From: Rugalucina vietnamica
Lineage: Eukaryota; Mollusca; Bivalvia; Lucinida; Lucinidae
Direction of reading: 5' to 3'
Assembly (NCBI GenBank): GCA_964017185.1
Contig: OZ024870.1
Location: 29,659,621 to 29,723,620, forward strand
Length of the DNA: 64,000 nucleotides
Both the position numbers and the translations under genes were made by a program. Every line of letters begins with the position of its first letter. The stretch's first letter is position 1. Under the pieces are notes generated by a model. The model saw nothing but the letters and a program-made list of their open reading frames with translations, was not told where the DNA came from and did not search any database. Positions 43,822-55,355 of this stretch are shown here, one piece after another.

Positions 43822-43970
43822 AATGAATTTCATTTTTCTGGTGTTCATGGAGCTATGAACCGCAGTGGGTCGCGTGCAAAGTGAATGAACCCCGAAGGGG
43901 TTCATGTAAACTTTGCTAGCGAACCACTGTGGTTCATAGCTCCATGAACAACAGAAAAATTAAATTCATT
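43822..43970. repeat. Long palindrome (foldback FB-D) closing on a C-GAA-G loop
   Basis: Arms of about 72 nt, from AATGAATTTC inwards through GTTCATGGAGCTATGAACC to CCCC-GAA-GGGG at 43890-43900, and back. Most positions pair. The tip resembles those at 3.86 and 59.66 kb although the arms are unrelated in sequence. Confidence 0.9.
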
Positions 43971-44244
43971 GCTTATATTTACATTCATTTCTCTCTGTCG
44001 TTTGTTGAAAAATCACCAAGGCGGTCACATTTACCAGCAAACAGAGAATCTACACACAGTGTGTGTTCAAACAGCGGAACGGCGTCGACGTTTACAACGT
44101 CCAATCAGACTGGCGAGATTCATGTTTTTTGACGTCAAGTTTGGATTACGTCACGTCGCGTGACACAATGTTGTTCATGGAAGTATGAACACAGATGAAC
44201 ATCTAATGGTTCATCTAAGGAGGTTTTAGAAAAATGTAAATATT
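43971..44244. repeat. Body of the FB-D element with CRE-like sites
   Basis: It contains a CCAAT word (44101), TGACGTCA at 44130-44137, and ATTACGTCACGTCGCGTGAC at 44145-44164. It ends near TGTTCATGGAAGTATGAACA, a second copy of the short palindrome in the hairpin arm. There is no coding. Confidence 0.6.
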
Positions 44245-44365
44245 TTCGTATGTACGGCGTATCCAGGCGTATGTGCTACGTACGTGTTACGTATGTATGC
44301 CGTATGAAGTGTACGCGTGACGTATCTACGGCGTATGTACTACGTTCTATTCTTATCTGCGGCGT
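44245..44365. repeat. Degenerate CGTATC/GATACG array, part 2
   Basis: GTACGGCGTATCCAGGCGTA, CTACGTACGTGTTACGTATG, GTGACGTATCTACGGCGTAT. Confidence 0.65.
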
Positions 44366-44471
44366 ATCTGTTCTGTACCATTTGCTTTTTTAAAATCTAT
44401 GAGAACAAACGGTTGTGTTCACTTTGTTCATACAATTCGAACATTTTTAATTTACTGTTATCAATTACTAT

Positions 44472-44730
44472 GGAGGCCCCCGTGGCCGAGCGGTTAAGAG
44501 CGCTGTTTCTTAATCACTCGATCATCTCACCGCTGTGTCTGGTGTGGGTTCGAGCCCTGCTCTGGCCACAATTGAGACAAGCCAAGTTCTGCTTGCGGGT
44601 GTGTCATGTGGTTTTTCTCGGGGATCTCCCGTTTTCGCCCCACTTACTGATTGGCCCGTCTCATATGAGCTGAAATAATCTTGAAAGGGACGTAAAACTG
44701 AATTAAAAAATAATAATAATAAAAAAATAC
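44472..44730 (+). repeat. tRNA-derived SINE (Ser/Leu-like head)
   Basis: The head CCGTGGCCGAGCGGTTAAGA is a clear A box and GGGTTCGAGCCCT (44546-44558) a clear B box. The body holds GCCAAGTTCTGCTTGCGGGT and TCTCCCGTTTTCGCCCCACT; the tail is CTTGAAAGGGACGTAAAACT and an A/T-rich run. Relatives: 56.5 and 61.7 kb, both on the minus strand. It looks like a tRNA gene at first sight, but the acceptor stem does not close and the body and tail are those of a SINE. Confidence 0.9.
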
Positions 44731-44984
44731 TAGTATCAAAGGTCGAAGATGCCACAGGAGAAATCTGGATAATCTAGATTAACACCGAAGGAAAAAAAAA
44801 ACAAGGGGGGGGGTGACATCTCCAAGTTCCCAATACTGGTCTAAAGACGAAATGAAGACAGAGGCTACACCAAGCGTAGCCTTAAAAGAACCCTACACGG
44901 CACCCCGGGCCGTGAGAAACATCTGATCCATGACTTCGGAAAAACGAAAACATTTATATAGAAGCATTAAGATTCTCTTGGAAC

Positions 44985-45135
44985 CCCACAAAATATTGCT
45001 AATACTCCTTATTCCACATACTCCACAGCAGCGAAGCGTACATAGCACATACGCTATTGATACACGTACGTCGCTGATACGCCGTAGATACGAAAAGAGA
45101 TTCGAGGATACGACACACATACGTCACACAGCTAC
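44985..45135. repeat. Degenerate CGTATC/GATACG array, part 3
   Basis: GCGTACATAGCACATACGC, GATACACGTACGTCGCTGAT, ACGCCGTAGATACG, GATACGACACACATACGTCA. Confidence 0.6.
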
Positions 45136-45301
45136 AGCTCTCGGGCTTGATAATGGAGTCTCGGGTTGATACTGCGGGCGATAACCAAATTGCCCATGTG
45201 ATAATCTCTAAGTATATAATGGGTTCATAACATTTTATAAACATATCAAATCATATTATTCGTGTATCATAGATTGATCTTTACATGGATCTAGAAAAAG
45301 C

Positions 45302-45440
45302 CTCTTTGGTGTAGTTTTGTCAGGCAAAACATGGCCATGTGTTCCGTCCTGAGCTTCTCTAGATCTTCGGGCGAGACATTAAACCAAGATCCCGTCCTCG
45401 TGTGACCATAGCTGTTGACTGGGACGTAAAAACCAAATAA
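45302..45440 (+). repeat. SINE fragment
   Basis: CTTCGGGCGAGACATTAAAC, AAGATCCCGTCC, then GCTGTTGACTGGGACGTAAA, a tail like that of the copy at 6.4-6.6 kb. No head left. Confidence 0.55.
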
Positions 45441-45594
45441 TTAAAATCAACTGAATGCACATGACTGTACCATATCTACTGTCCAAATGACGACTTTTCT
45501 ACCCAAGCTAGTATCCCTGGGTTTCAGCATATCGCTATTAGCGTTTCCTGTTGGTGTGCGGATTTGGAATTTAATTGTTTTAGTTCCTCTGCAT

Positions 45595-45785
45595 TTTTAC
45601 TTTTTAAATGTTCCTTACGTTCTAAGGAATGTCGGGACGGACTCACCGCTTCCGGGGTTTCAACCAGCACTCTGAGATGTTAATGTGTCTTACTCAAGGA
45701 CACAGCACTATGCCACCAGTGGGGATCGAAAAAAAGACCTCTCCACATGGAGCCATATGCTCTATCAGAACGTCACTGCGCTCCC
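45595..45785 (-). repeat. tRNA-derived SINE, diverged
   Basis: Minus strand: GCGCAGTGACGTTCTGATAG head, B-box remnant TTTCGATCCCC, then TGTGTCCTTGAGTAAGACAC. Confidence 0.7.
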
Positions 45786-45789
45786 CTAC

Positions 45790-46410
45790 TTTTTAGAGTC
45801 AACCACATACAATGAAGTCAAATGAATGGAAACGTCAGAAATGATCAAAACTTTACTGTAGATATATCGTCTGACTTCATGCAATAGAATTAATATCATT
45901 TCATCGGTGAAAAATATCACTTATAAATACTATGCACATTAAATTAAGCAATTTTAACAACATTCGCATGTCTCTGCACATAATGAATTAAAGTTATATT
46001 TTGAATATAGGCGTAAGTGGTAACCTTTCGAGCGAAAAAAATCGAAAAAGCAAACCTTACGGCGATACTGACGTAACGTCACAAATTAAGACGCATGGTC
46101 AAAACTTGCAAGTCTGCTTAGTTTGGGAAACCAAATCATGCTTAAGCAACTGTTTAGACATCAAAACAAAGAAGAAAGTTTAATTACCGAGAAATAAAGA
46201 TCGTTAGTTTTTTAGTTATCGCCTTACAGTTACGTTTCTTATTAGGAGTTCCCCTATCTCACTAGCATGACGCGTTACTTGCCACTGTATTGGCTACATT
46301 GTGCTTTGTTTGTCTTGTTTTGTTTTTCTGAAAATCCATGGGAATCAAGTAACCCGAAATTAAGACAATTTCGACCACTTGGCGAAACGTTGACGTCGTT
46401 TGTTTGTTTT
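45790..46410. other. No gene recognised
   Basis: AT-rich sequence; nothing identified. A T-run follows at 46415-46440. Confidence 0.45.
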
Positions 46411-46443
46411 TGTTTTTTTTTTTTTTTTTTTTTTTTCGTTTTT

Positions 46444-46549
46444 TTCTTATTTTTGCTCCAAAACATAGATTGTGGGTACTCGTTAGAACCGCCTCACCGA
46501 GGCGGTTCTTACGTGTACCCACAATCTATGTTTTGAGCAAAAATAAGAA
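46444..46549. repeat. Second hairpin of the FB-A family, 52-nt arms
   Basis: The left arm runs TCTTATTTTTGCTCCAAAAC and onwards to GAACCGCCTC, loop ACC (46496-46498), and the right arm is the inverse. Sequence to the right (46550-46690) matches the spacer at 200-302. Confidence 0.88.
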
Positions 46550-46705
46550 AAATATATCAAAAATCTTCTGATGAAATTTTCAACTTTTTGCTACTGAAAA
46601 AATCTATATATTGCATGGGCTTGTTTTCCTATTGTCAAGTTTTGATATACACTGGTTTTCACTGTAAAGTATAAAATAACTTCATTTATTTCACTTTTAA
46701 ACATG

Positions 46706-47115
46706 AACCCGGTTGAGCCACGTTTTTGGTGTGTTCTAACACAGTGTTGTCACTATGCAGGCCGGTGGATCCCGGTTTTACTTCGGTAAATCCCGATGTT
46801 AAGCCGGATGGTTGTCAACGATGATCATGGTGTCGGTGACGACCGGGCATAAAACGGGCTTTCACGGTGGGCAAACTTTTAAAGGTCTGGTTCGTCATAA
46901 AGGAGTTCCGGTGAAGGGACAGCTTCATGAGCTTGTGTCGAATAGCACGGTGTCGTCGGATCATCACTGTTTATCATGCTCGAACGCTTTGTCCCGGTGT
47001 CGCCAAGTTCTGCACCGGAATGTTCCGGCTTGCCACGCATGTCCATGGTGGCGCTATGGTTCTATCCCGGTCCGACACGGTCGGTTCATCCTGGTTAACT
47101 GTAGATAATCCGGGG
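46706..47115. repeat. Degenerate CCGGTGT/CCCGGTT array
   Basis: GGCCGGTGGATCCCGGTTTT, GGTGTCGGTGACGACCGGGC, CTTTGTCCCGGTGTCGCC, CTGCACCGGAATGTTCCGGC, TATCCCGGTCCGACACGGTC and others over about 400 bp. The frames open through it have no protein character. It is probably a transposon interior; no ends were found. Confidence 0.6.
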
Positions 47116-49510
47116 CAGTTAGAACATGGCTTAAGCATCTCCCCAACACCTCCGAACATTAAACCGTCTTCTACTATGTTAGTTAGCACCGTACTTCTTT
47201 GCCTAAAAGAATAATATAATACAACTATAAGTTTAATGAGGTAATATTGTGCAAACGAGCAAAATTAGTGGAAGAGGACAAGTCTGCAGCAAGATAACTA
47301 CGATAACTACTTCCACCGTGCAGTGTTCTTCAACAAGGCACTTTTAAGCTTCGCATAACACTGGTTGACACCCAGAAACCCAGGTACCGCTGGCGTCGTC
47401 CCAACATGACTGAATATTGTTGATTGTGACATAAAGTCAGAACCATGGGTTTTGTTTGGATCTGACTTCATGTCACTATCAGCATTTTCAACTAATGGTT
47501 TTAATTGGGTACGAAATGAACAAAAATGTGTATGAAAAGACCGAAGTGGTTTTCAAAATGACATGGGTTCGAAAAAAAAAAAAAATAAAAAAAAAAAATA
47601 AAATAAAAAAAATACATAAAACATTCGGGTACGAAACGATTGGACACCATAGTGAAAGTAAATGAAAATGTATCACTCAATGAAAATTTTACCTCAGCCC
47701 TCTCAATAGGTCTTGGCAGAATCTGAGTCTGGCTTTCACTAACAATGCCTAAAACGATAAAATCATGCAATATGACCTGGTATGTATAACATGAATGATT
47801 TATTGTTACTGGTTATATGCATTGAAAAGTGTGATGATCTGTCATTATCGAAATCTTAATATACAGCTCGACACTGTTATTTTCCTTTGTGAAGCGAATA
47901 CTTGTCATAAGTAGTCACAATATACCCCGTATCGAACCTCAATTAAAATAGATCTACAGTACATGTACATGTAATAAAATCACTTCCAGCTGTTATACAA
48001 TTTATCTAAATTGGAGGTGGACAAGGTGCTATTCTACAGATTTATATATACGCCCATCCATGTGGCATCTCAGTGGCTCCTTAAGCTTAACGGAATGCGT
48101 AAAGCGAAATCCAAAATATTATACAGTACATGTACATGAGTGTTATTATTTAGCTTTATGTTTGAAAAACAGAACTGAAACTGTACCCTTACCAAATGTC
48201 TAGAAGTTTTGAAGTCGCCTCGTCATGGGACCTGCATAACATTCCTCATATTCCCCGCTCCCCATCTCCTCCATATTCCATTGTAGAATCATTGGATTTT
48301 AATATTTTTGCGTCCGCATTCAGGCATTGACGAACCGCTCATGGCTACATGTTGTTTACATTTTATTGATGACGCGAGACTATGTGAGTGCGCAAGCCTA
48401 CTACGGTACCCCGCCTTAAGTCACGCCTAGAACTCTTTATAATATTTGGGGTAGAATCGAAAAATGTAAATAAGGCAAAATTAAGGTATTTCCCTTAATT
48501 TTAGCCCAAATTAAGGCGCGTAAATGAGTATTTTAATGCCCATGTTTAGGCACCATTTTAGCACAAAACTTATGACCCAAAAAAATTTTTTTTCACATAT
48601 AAAATTGATTGAAAATGTACTGTGACTTTAAGACTTCTTGATTAAAATTATAGTCAATAATTTGAATTATAAATGATAAGTAGAAAAAATAGCATGATCA
48701 CTTTCATTTTATATGAGGGAACACTAATTGTATTTTAGACTGAAATAAAACAAAAAGATGTCGCTTGTTAATGACAACAAGAAGTGAGCATTTAGAATAT
48801 TTAAAGAAAAAATGCATACGGAATCATCACAGGATTATTACTGACCCAATAGAAAGTTGATTTTAGAGATTAATTTTGTTAAATATACTTAAATGGACAG
48901 AAAAGCTTGCGGAGGGTCTAATTTTGCGCCGCAAAACTTACATTACGTCACTATTTTCCAATTGCAGTAGGTTTAAGAAAATTTCTATAATATCAACGTT
49001 GATGGTGGAAATTATTTCAAACTTTCAAAAACTTATCTTACATAATTACTCGTGCAACTGATAGTTAGAATTGTGTAATGGCACCTCAATTCGCAATTAC
49101 AGGAACTGTTGCATTTGATCTTGATGAATTTCAAAACAGTGTTTTTGACGTGCGCCGTAGACACCTACCCCTCTTGGATTAAATGCATATAAATCTTTTG
49201 TGTAAGGGGTGAATTCATCCATATTTGTACGAAATGTTTATTAGATGTATGCAAACAGATCATAAAAATTTCATGAAATTCTGCAGACCCATTACTGTTT
49301 TATCACAAATGTCTACGTATTTCTGGGACAGACCCCGTACAAGCTTATAATACATTTTAAAGAATATATTTTAACAAATAGTAAATTCTGTTAAAAATAA
49401 ACTACGAATATTTCCAGGTGTCAGAATTTATACGGGCTAAAGTTCGTCTTGATTGTCACAGACACGTCATTATGGCAACACAAAGCAAATGGACCTTCTG
49501 AGAAGTTCCT
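47116..49510. other. Long stretch without a recognised gene
   Basis: An A-rich run lies at 47570-47620. Otherwise plain AT-rich sequence. Short open stretches (48876-49061, 49421-49645) are not convincing, and the second is antisense to an R320 copy. Confidence 0.45.
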
Positions 49511-49828
49511 TGTTTTGAATTGATGCTTTACGTCCCAGTCAACAGCAAATGTCATGCCGGGACGTTGCCTCCATTTTATGGGACTTTTACCCAACATTAG
49601 GATGTCATGACACTCAAAATGTGCTTCATAAATATAACCACCCAACTAAGCCAATAAGGTTTATACGTATGGATGGTTTGACTAAACCACTTTTCCTGGG
49701 CAGGCTCAGATATTGAGCGGTTAACTAGTAATCAGATGGTCGGTCAGTAGATTAGAAGCTTTGCCTAGAGCCACAAGCAGCACATCTATTTCTCCTAGGC
49801 CCCAATGGGCGGGGGCCAATATTCCCAC
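49511..49828 (+). repeat. R320 repeat, full length
   Basis: TTGAATTGATGCTTTACGTC through to CCCAATGGGCGGGGGCCAAT. Confidence 0.85.
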
Positions 49829-49894
49829 CCTATTTCCGGCGGTGGTTTATAGACGGTACTTTTAAAATAACAAGGACGCCCCTTCCAACAACGT

Positions 49895-50115
49895 TGAGTT
49901 TTTGTGTTGTTTATATCTCATGTACGTGTTCATATTTTTAGTTAAGTTCGGGTAACTGAGTGGCTGCCTATTGGGAAATAGGCTGTCGATATGTTTTCTT
50001 AGTACAAGTAACTGAATGTAACGTCAATTTAGTTTTTTTTCTCATATCGGATTTTGGAGTGGGAATTTCTTTCTGATCCGGATGATTGCGCCGTTCCATG
50101 ATCATTGCCTACTTT
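49895..50115 (+). repeat. Solo 3' UTR copy of the Penelope-like family, diverged
   Basis: GTAACTGAGTGGCTGCCTAT, GATTTTGGAGTGGGAATTTC, GATTGCGCC. Confidence 0.7.
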
Positions 50116-50367
50116 TTACCTACTATTTTAAGCAACACATTTTAATCTTATTTTATGCACATTCAAGTGATATCTCGTGCATGCCTGTTCCATTTTTATT
50201 TCTAATTGTAAATTTCGTATTTTATTACCTATCCTCAATTTCAAAACAGCAAAGCAACAACTTGTTATTTTAAACACGGCTACTTTATTTATGTATTTGT
50301 ATAAATACATACATGTTAAAATTCCAAACAAAAAAATATTTCCAGAAAGAGTTGAAACTGACATTAT

Positions 50368-50640
50368 CCCCGGGGGGGGGGGGGGGTACTCACATATAAA
50401 ATGGGTATGCATGTGCCGCCCTACGTTAAAAAGAAGGGGGCTTACGGAGCTGATCAAACTGAAAAAGTGGGTGCTTTCAGAGCTGAAAATACGGTAAAAA
50501 ATGTACCTTTATAGCTGATCGAACTGGGAAAAATGGGTTCATTCAGAAAAGTGGGTGCTTTTGGAACTAATCGAACTGAAAAATTAGGTACATTCAGAGC
50601 TAATAAAATTTAAAAAAGTGTGTACTGTTTTAATATGGGA
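50368..50640 (+). repeat. CCCGGGGG...TACTCACATAT repeat end with degenerate 40-bp words
   Basis: A G-run followed by GTACTCACATATAAAATGGG, a recurrent animal repeat end. Inside, words of the type GAGCTGATC(A/G)AACTGAAAAA and GTGGGTGCTTTCAGAGCTG recur about four times with changes. No right end found. Confidence 0.55.
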
Positions 50641-51415
50641 GTTTTAAGAATTTGTCAATATTGACATGAGTGGGTGGGGTATGCTAAACAGACATCTACT
50701 GTTTATTTTATTTATTTATTTACTTTTTTTTTTTTTTTTGAATTTGTCAATCAAATGATGATGTGCAATTATTGCTAATAGACGTCACAGATACTAGGAA
50801 TGACTCAATATAGTTATTCTTTTAAAATTTAAAATTGCTTGGTTTAGAATTGGAAACGTAACTGGTTTTCGTGGGACCTATTTCCTGGAAAATGGAACGC
50901 ATTTGAATAAAAATTACACAAAGCCTACATGTCTAGGATACATAATCTGCAAAACTGAGGATTATTTTGGGGTCATGGAAATGTATTTCTCTGGAAAAAG
51001 TTAGTGTAAACATGTTTTTCTGGAAAATTCTCAAAGTGGGTAACTTGGGGCGGCTCGTGTGCGCTTATTGTTAGCTGAAAGATGACTTGCCTTTTGTTTC
51101 AGGTTCTTATATAATTGAAGTCAATAACTACATCGAAAATTCTGACTTATAACTTTCAAAAAGCTAAGAAAAATGGGTCCGACGATTTCAACCCGGAAGA
51201 AACTGAAAAATGACTCACTTGCTCTGAGCTGACCACTCATTTCACAATCATGTATACACAAATCCATGTATTTGCAACATCCCCATGATAAAGCATGCTA
51301 AAGAATGTAACATAGTTGACAAAAATAAACAATGCTTTTTATACAGGTAAATCTTCAAACAAGTATATACAGTGACCATACATAAGTCCTTAAAGGGGTA
51401 TTATCCTACAATAAG
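50641..51415. other. No gene recognised
   Basis: T-rich run at 50724-50740. A stretch near 51.0 kb (CTTGGGGCGGCTCGTGTGC) may belong to the right side of the preceding repeat. Confidence 0.4.
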
Positions 51416-51630
51416 TTACGTCGACACTGGGCCACGTTCTCACCACGTCCTAAACAATTCAAAAGCGTGGCGAGAACGGGGTCAAAATGAAACAATTTCT
51501 GGTTTTATAAGTTCACACGTCCTTACTACGTCCCCACCACCGCGCCACGACCTTACTAGGTCCTTCGCGTTTCCACTAGGTCCTCACTACGCGCTCACAA
51601 AGCTCATCCCGTTTCCACTACGTCCTTATA
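51416..51630. repeat. Degenerate CTACGTCC array
   Basis: CCACGTTCTCACCACGTCCT, CACGTCCTTACTACGTCCCC, CACGACCTTACTAGGTCC, CCACTAGGTCCTCACTACGC, CCACTACGTCCTTATAC. Each word is about 10-12 bp with C/T-rich spacers. Confidence 0.6.
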
Positions 51631-52023
51631 CTTGGATTTTTTTTTCAATTTTCAGGGCAGGGCTTAGCTAAGCCCGGCCTTTGATGATTTCATTGTTGAG
51701 AAAGGGTCCCAGAGCTGACAATGTATAATTGAGGTAAAGGTGACTATGCTTGTTTTCTTTGTGCTACACCTCTGTTTCACCTGAATGATTTCAACACAGG
51801 TGAAGTGTATTGTAGACACACAAAAACAATCTAAAATACATGTTTAACCACACAGCTACACTCAAATCTTTCTATCAAGTTAAGCCAATGCCTCTATTTT
51901 TGTCAACAACTCTTTGCTTTACTGCATGGTACATGACCTTAATAGGAGGTCAATAAAGTACCATTAGAAAAATAATTCGGAGAACCAGCTGATTTTACTT
52001 ATTTCTCCTACAAAATCTAAGTT

Positions 52024-52320
52024 CTAACAGCTCGGTCAAGTAAGCAGCAAATCTGCTGCAGCAAAAACGATCAAATTAGTATCAATTTTACTGCTGTGCA
52101 ATTGGTCAAGTTACATGAAATAGCAATTTTGTATGTACAGCAAAAGCAGTCAAATTAACGGCAATTTTGCTTGCAGCTTTAGCATTAAATATGCTGCAGC
52201 AAAATACAGTCAAATTAGCGGCAATTTTGCTGCAGCGAAATTGGTCAAGTTAGCAGCTATTTTGCTACAGCGATAAACAGTCAAGTTAGCAGCAATTTCG
52301 CCTGCGAACATATTTGTCAC
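52024..52320. repeat. Degenerate GTCAAATTAGCAGCAATTTTGCTGCAGC array
   Basis: About six diverged units of roughly 48 bp, each with (G)TCAA(A/G)TTA, GCAATTTTGCT and GCAGCAAAA-type words. GCAGCAAATCTGCTGC-type palindromes recur. Confidence 0.65.
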
Positions 52321-52466
52321 AGATTGATTTGGCTTTAATCTAGGTGATAGCGCATAGGAAAATGACGATTAATGCCTTAATCACATCTTTTCGGCGTCAC
52401 CTACGACCAAAATTCAACAATAAAGTTCCATTTAAGTTAAGTGGAAATGTTTTTTGTTGTTGTTTT

Positions 52467-52481
52467 ATTATTATTATTTTC

Positions 52482-52519
<38 letters not shown>
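52467..52519. repeat. (TTA)n microsatellite
   Basis: About 50 bp of ATT/TTA units with one TTTC interruption. Confidence 0.95.
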
Positions 52520-52827
52520 TTCTTTTCAGTCTGGCTGTGATCGCAATCAGAAAACGATGATGAATGCTGCATCAGAACTTTTCTACACCACATATTGCCA
52601 TTGTTTTGGAAAATGTTTCCGGTTTTTTACAGTTTCGTCTGGCTGTGAGCGCTATATATAGGAAACGATTACTTATGCCGCAAACAAGACTTTTCTATCC
52701 TACCCATTACCTAACTTAAGGACAAAAGTTTCCTGCCAGCAGTAAACGGGTCCATAGACTGGGTAATAGGTGGGATATAAAACGTCTATTTGTGATGACA
52801 TTCATCATCTTTTTTTCAAGCACTCAT

Positions 52828-53388
52828 AGCCCACCGGGGTCCAACTGATGTTTTTCTTTAGCTCCGGAGTTAGTAAGTTATTTGGCGCCCAGGGATCTCC
52901 ATCGTCGGGAAACTTACTGAATCTGTGAGTCCTGGTTTTTGATTCATCAGGATGTTTATCATGATTTATTTGTTTGTTCTTGATGATTCATTTACTAGTT
53001 AGAGATTCACCACGAGAACCGAAGAACTAACTAAATGTTATGAACCACTGAGAAGCTGAGGGTGAGGTTAAAATCGATTTAAACCCGCCAGTAACTTTGT
53101 GTTACTGATCGTTCCAAGAACTTCTGTGGTGGTTCTTTTTGTTTTATATCTTGGTGTTTAAAATATTTTTGTGCTGTTGGCGCCTTATGTATGTTTGCAT
53201 ATTTTTAGTTAAGTTAAGGTAACTGAGTGGCCACCTATTGGGAAAATAGCTGCTCATTCGGCTTACGAAATGTTTTCGTGGTATAAGTACCTGATTGTTA
53301 GTTTGGTTTTTTTCCCACCTTGGTTTTTGGAGTGGGAGTCTTTTTCTGATTGCGCCTTTTCCTGATCTTTGCCTACTTGTACTTTTTG
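52828..53388 (+). repeat. 5'-truncated Penelope-like copy, 3' region only
   Basis: The longest solo copy: from CCCACCGGGGTCCAACTGAT through TCTCCATCGTCGGG, GAATCTGTGAGTCCTGG, CACCACGAGAACCG, TGAGTGGCCACCTATTGGG to TTTGCCTACTTGTAC. It matches the minus strand of 33.4-32.8 kb throughout. Confidence 0.85.
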
Positions 53389-53425
53389 AAACGAAAACAG
53401 GATACCAAATTGTCCTGTAGCTCAC

Positions 53426-53551
53426 CTTGGTGATTTGCTCATCAATGTAAGCTTCAAGATCAGTTGATGATACCTTGCAGCCATGTCTGTATGGACCCCA
53501 TGGGCACAACTGACAGTATTTATAAAGAGGAGTGCTATACACTGATTCGCA
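53426..53551 (-). CDS. Candidate 42-codon phase-0 exon, host gene unknown
   Basis: On the minus strand a 3' splice-site-like TTCATATTTAG directly precedes 53551 and a donor GTGAGC directly follows 53426. The 126 bp between them are open and give exactly 42 residues, with YKYCQLCPWGPYRHGCKVSS and DLEAYIDEQITK. Four cysteines (C-x11-C-x2-C-x8-C) and the acidic helix-like end give it the look of a real exon. I do not recognise the protein. No neighbouring exon was found; a retroelement scrap ends only 40 bp beyond the donor. Confidence 0.4.
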
Positions 53552-53739
53552 CTAAATATGAAAGCTATCGGCCTTGTGGTTTAGAAAACTTTTCTCTTTT
53601 TGTCATTCCCCTACCTCTCAGTGATGCTTCAGATAAAATTTAATCGCAGTTGGCATGGTCTTAGAGATAGTCATATTCGAAAGTGTAAACGGATGAACGC
53701 ACAAACAACAGATGCACGGACGCCGCCTTGTGTACCTTG

Positions 53740-53800
53740 ATCCTATAAGCTCACCTTGTGAGCCTTCGGCATACAAGGCATAAGTGAGCTAAAATATCGG
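53740..53800 (-). repeat. End fragment of a CTCACC-family element
   Basis: ATAAGCTCACCTTGTGAGCC and CATAAGTGAGCTAAAA. Confidence 0.5.
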
Positions 53801-53834
53801 CCACACAAACACACAAAAAATCTATTAAATTAAT

Positions 53835-54105
53835 GCTAGTGACAGGGAACTTTTGCCAGAACTCGGGTCACAGGTGGCACAGAAAAGTTATGTTCGCGAC
53901 ATTCATTATTGTTTTCTATTGCGCCGACAGCCATACAAAAACAAAAAATGTCGTCGCCAAAAATTTCCTCTTTAATGCTGACAGGGAACTTTTGTCTGTA
54001 ACTCGAGTAACAGGAGATCGAAAAGGTGTGTTTGTGGAATTCATCTTTATTTTTTAATGCGCTAATAGCTATATTCAAACGAAAACATTAGGCGATAAAA
54101 ATTTT
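53835..54105. repeat. Diverged tandem duplication, period 139
   Basis: ACAGGGAACTTTTG occurs at 53842 and 53981; matching words (CTCG.GT.ACAGG, ATTCAT..TTATT, GCGCCGACAGC and GCGCTAATAGC) continue through both copies. Confidence 0.75.
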
Positions 54106-55047
54106 GCTGCAGCTAACACGACCGTTTATTTTTTTTTTCTTAGCTGCTGCAGCTGCAATAGATTCGCCCCTAACTTGGCGGAGCTGTCAGTCAAATTCAA
54201 CAAATGTGCAGTATGACAGAACAGCACTTTACAGATTCGTACTGTGCCTTCCAGTAAGAAGTTGTTGCACTTTTTCTGCAGTCTTCATTAGTAAATTAGG
54301 AATATAAAGTAAGTCCACCTCATTTGATATTTACTTGTATCATAATTAAAGTTTTAAACTTCAAAGGAAAAACAGAGAGTCATACAACAAAAATGTTTAC
54401 CAGGCATTTACTAAGGGAATTTTCAATATGGTCATATGTCACGTAAATAAAATCATGTAGTACAGAATGTTTTTCTGCGACAGTATGTGTTTACCCATCA
54501 TTTTCAGTGCATGAGGTTAAAATTTGACACTGATTGGTTCCGCCCGTGGTTCCATCTAAACTTACAATCCAAGTGATAACTACCTATTTGTAAATGTAAT
54601 GGTCAATTTTGTCATTGTCAATCAAAAATTGACAGGCTCCGCCCTGCAGGTTGAAAAAAATCAGAGCATACAACGTCCTCACAAATGACCATGACTGTTG
54701 ACTGAGGCGTATTTTGAACAACTAGAACACCCAGCTAGACAAACACATTTTAATTGTAAACAATCACGCGGACTCCCTCACAGAGAGACGGATTTTTGTT
54801 TTCGTGTTTTGTAGCGGTGTGTTTAAAAAAGTAAAATAAATTAGAAGGCGCAGATCTATTAGTAGCAACCACTACCTTTTTTGAAAGAAATAAAATTTTA
54901 ATGAATTTTTAGGCTTAACTGAAAGACAATTACATATGATTCACATTTTTCATATACTTTGATAACCTAGGCTTGCTTGATTTTACAAAGTTCATATTCA
55001 AAGTTCAAAAATTTCACTCCTCGAAATGGCCACATTTTGCATTTCTT

Positions 55048-55083
<36 letters not shown>

Positions 55084-55355
55084 ACCAATATTTTGCACAG
55101 TCATGATAGCTCATCATTCCAAATAACAAAATAACAACAATGTCACTTTGCCACATATAGCTTCTGTTAGGACTTTATCACCTCTACCCCCAACTTTTTA
55201 TAAGACCTGAAATGTAGAAAATGCATAAATTATAATTACTGTTCTTGCAATTTGTCTTGGCACATATTAGCAAACAAAAGAATGTTCTTGAACAATAAAT
55301 AATAATGTATAACATAATCTGTAAGAGAAAATTGACAAATGGTTACATATTGTTA
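54106..55355. other. No gene recognised
   Basis: It includes an A-run of about 30 at 55049-55080. No repeat ends or protein-like frames. Confidence 0.45.

Noticed and set aside
44472-44570. A tRNA gene (clear A and B boxes, Ser/Leu-like)
   Set aside because: The acceptor stem does not close, and the sequence runs into a body and A-rich tail shared with 56.5 and 61.7 kb, so it is a SINE head.
46812-47214. Protein frames over the CCGGTGT array
   Set aside because: Open only because the degenerate CG-rich words lack stops; no residue pattern of a protein family.
55049-55080. Poly(A) tail of a processed pseudogene or SINE
   Set aside because: No SINE head, gene wording or target duplication was found upstream.
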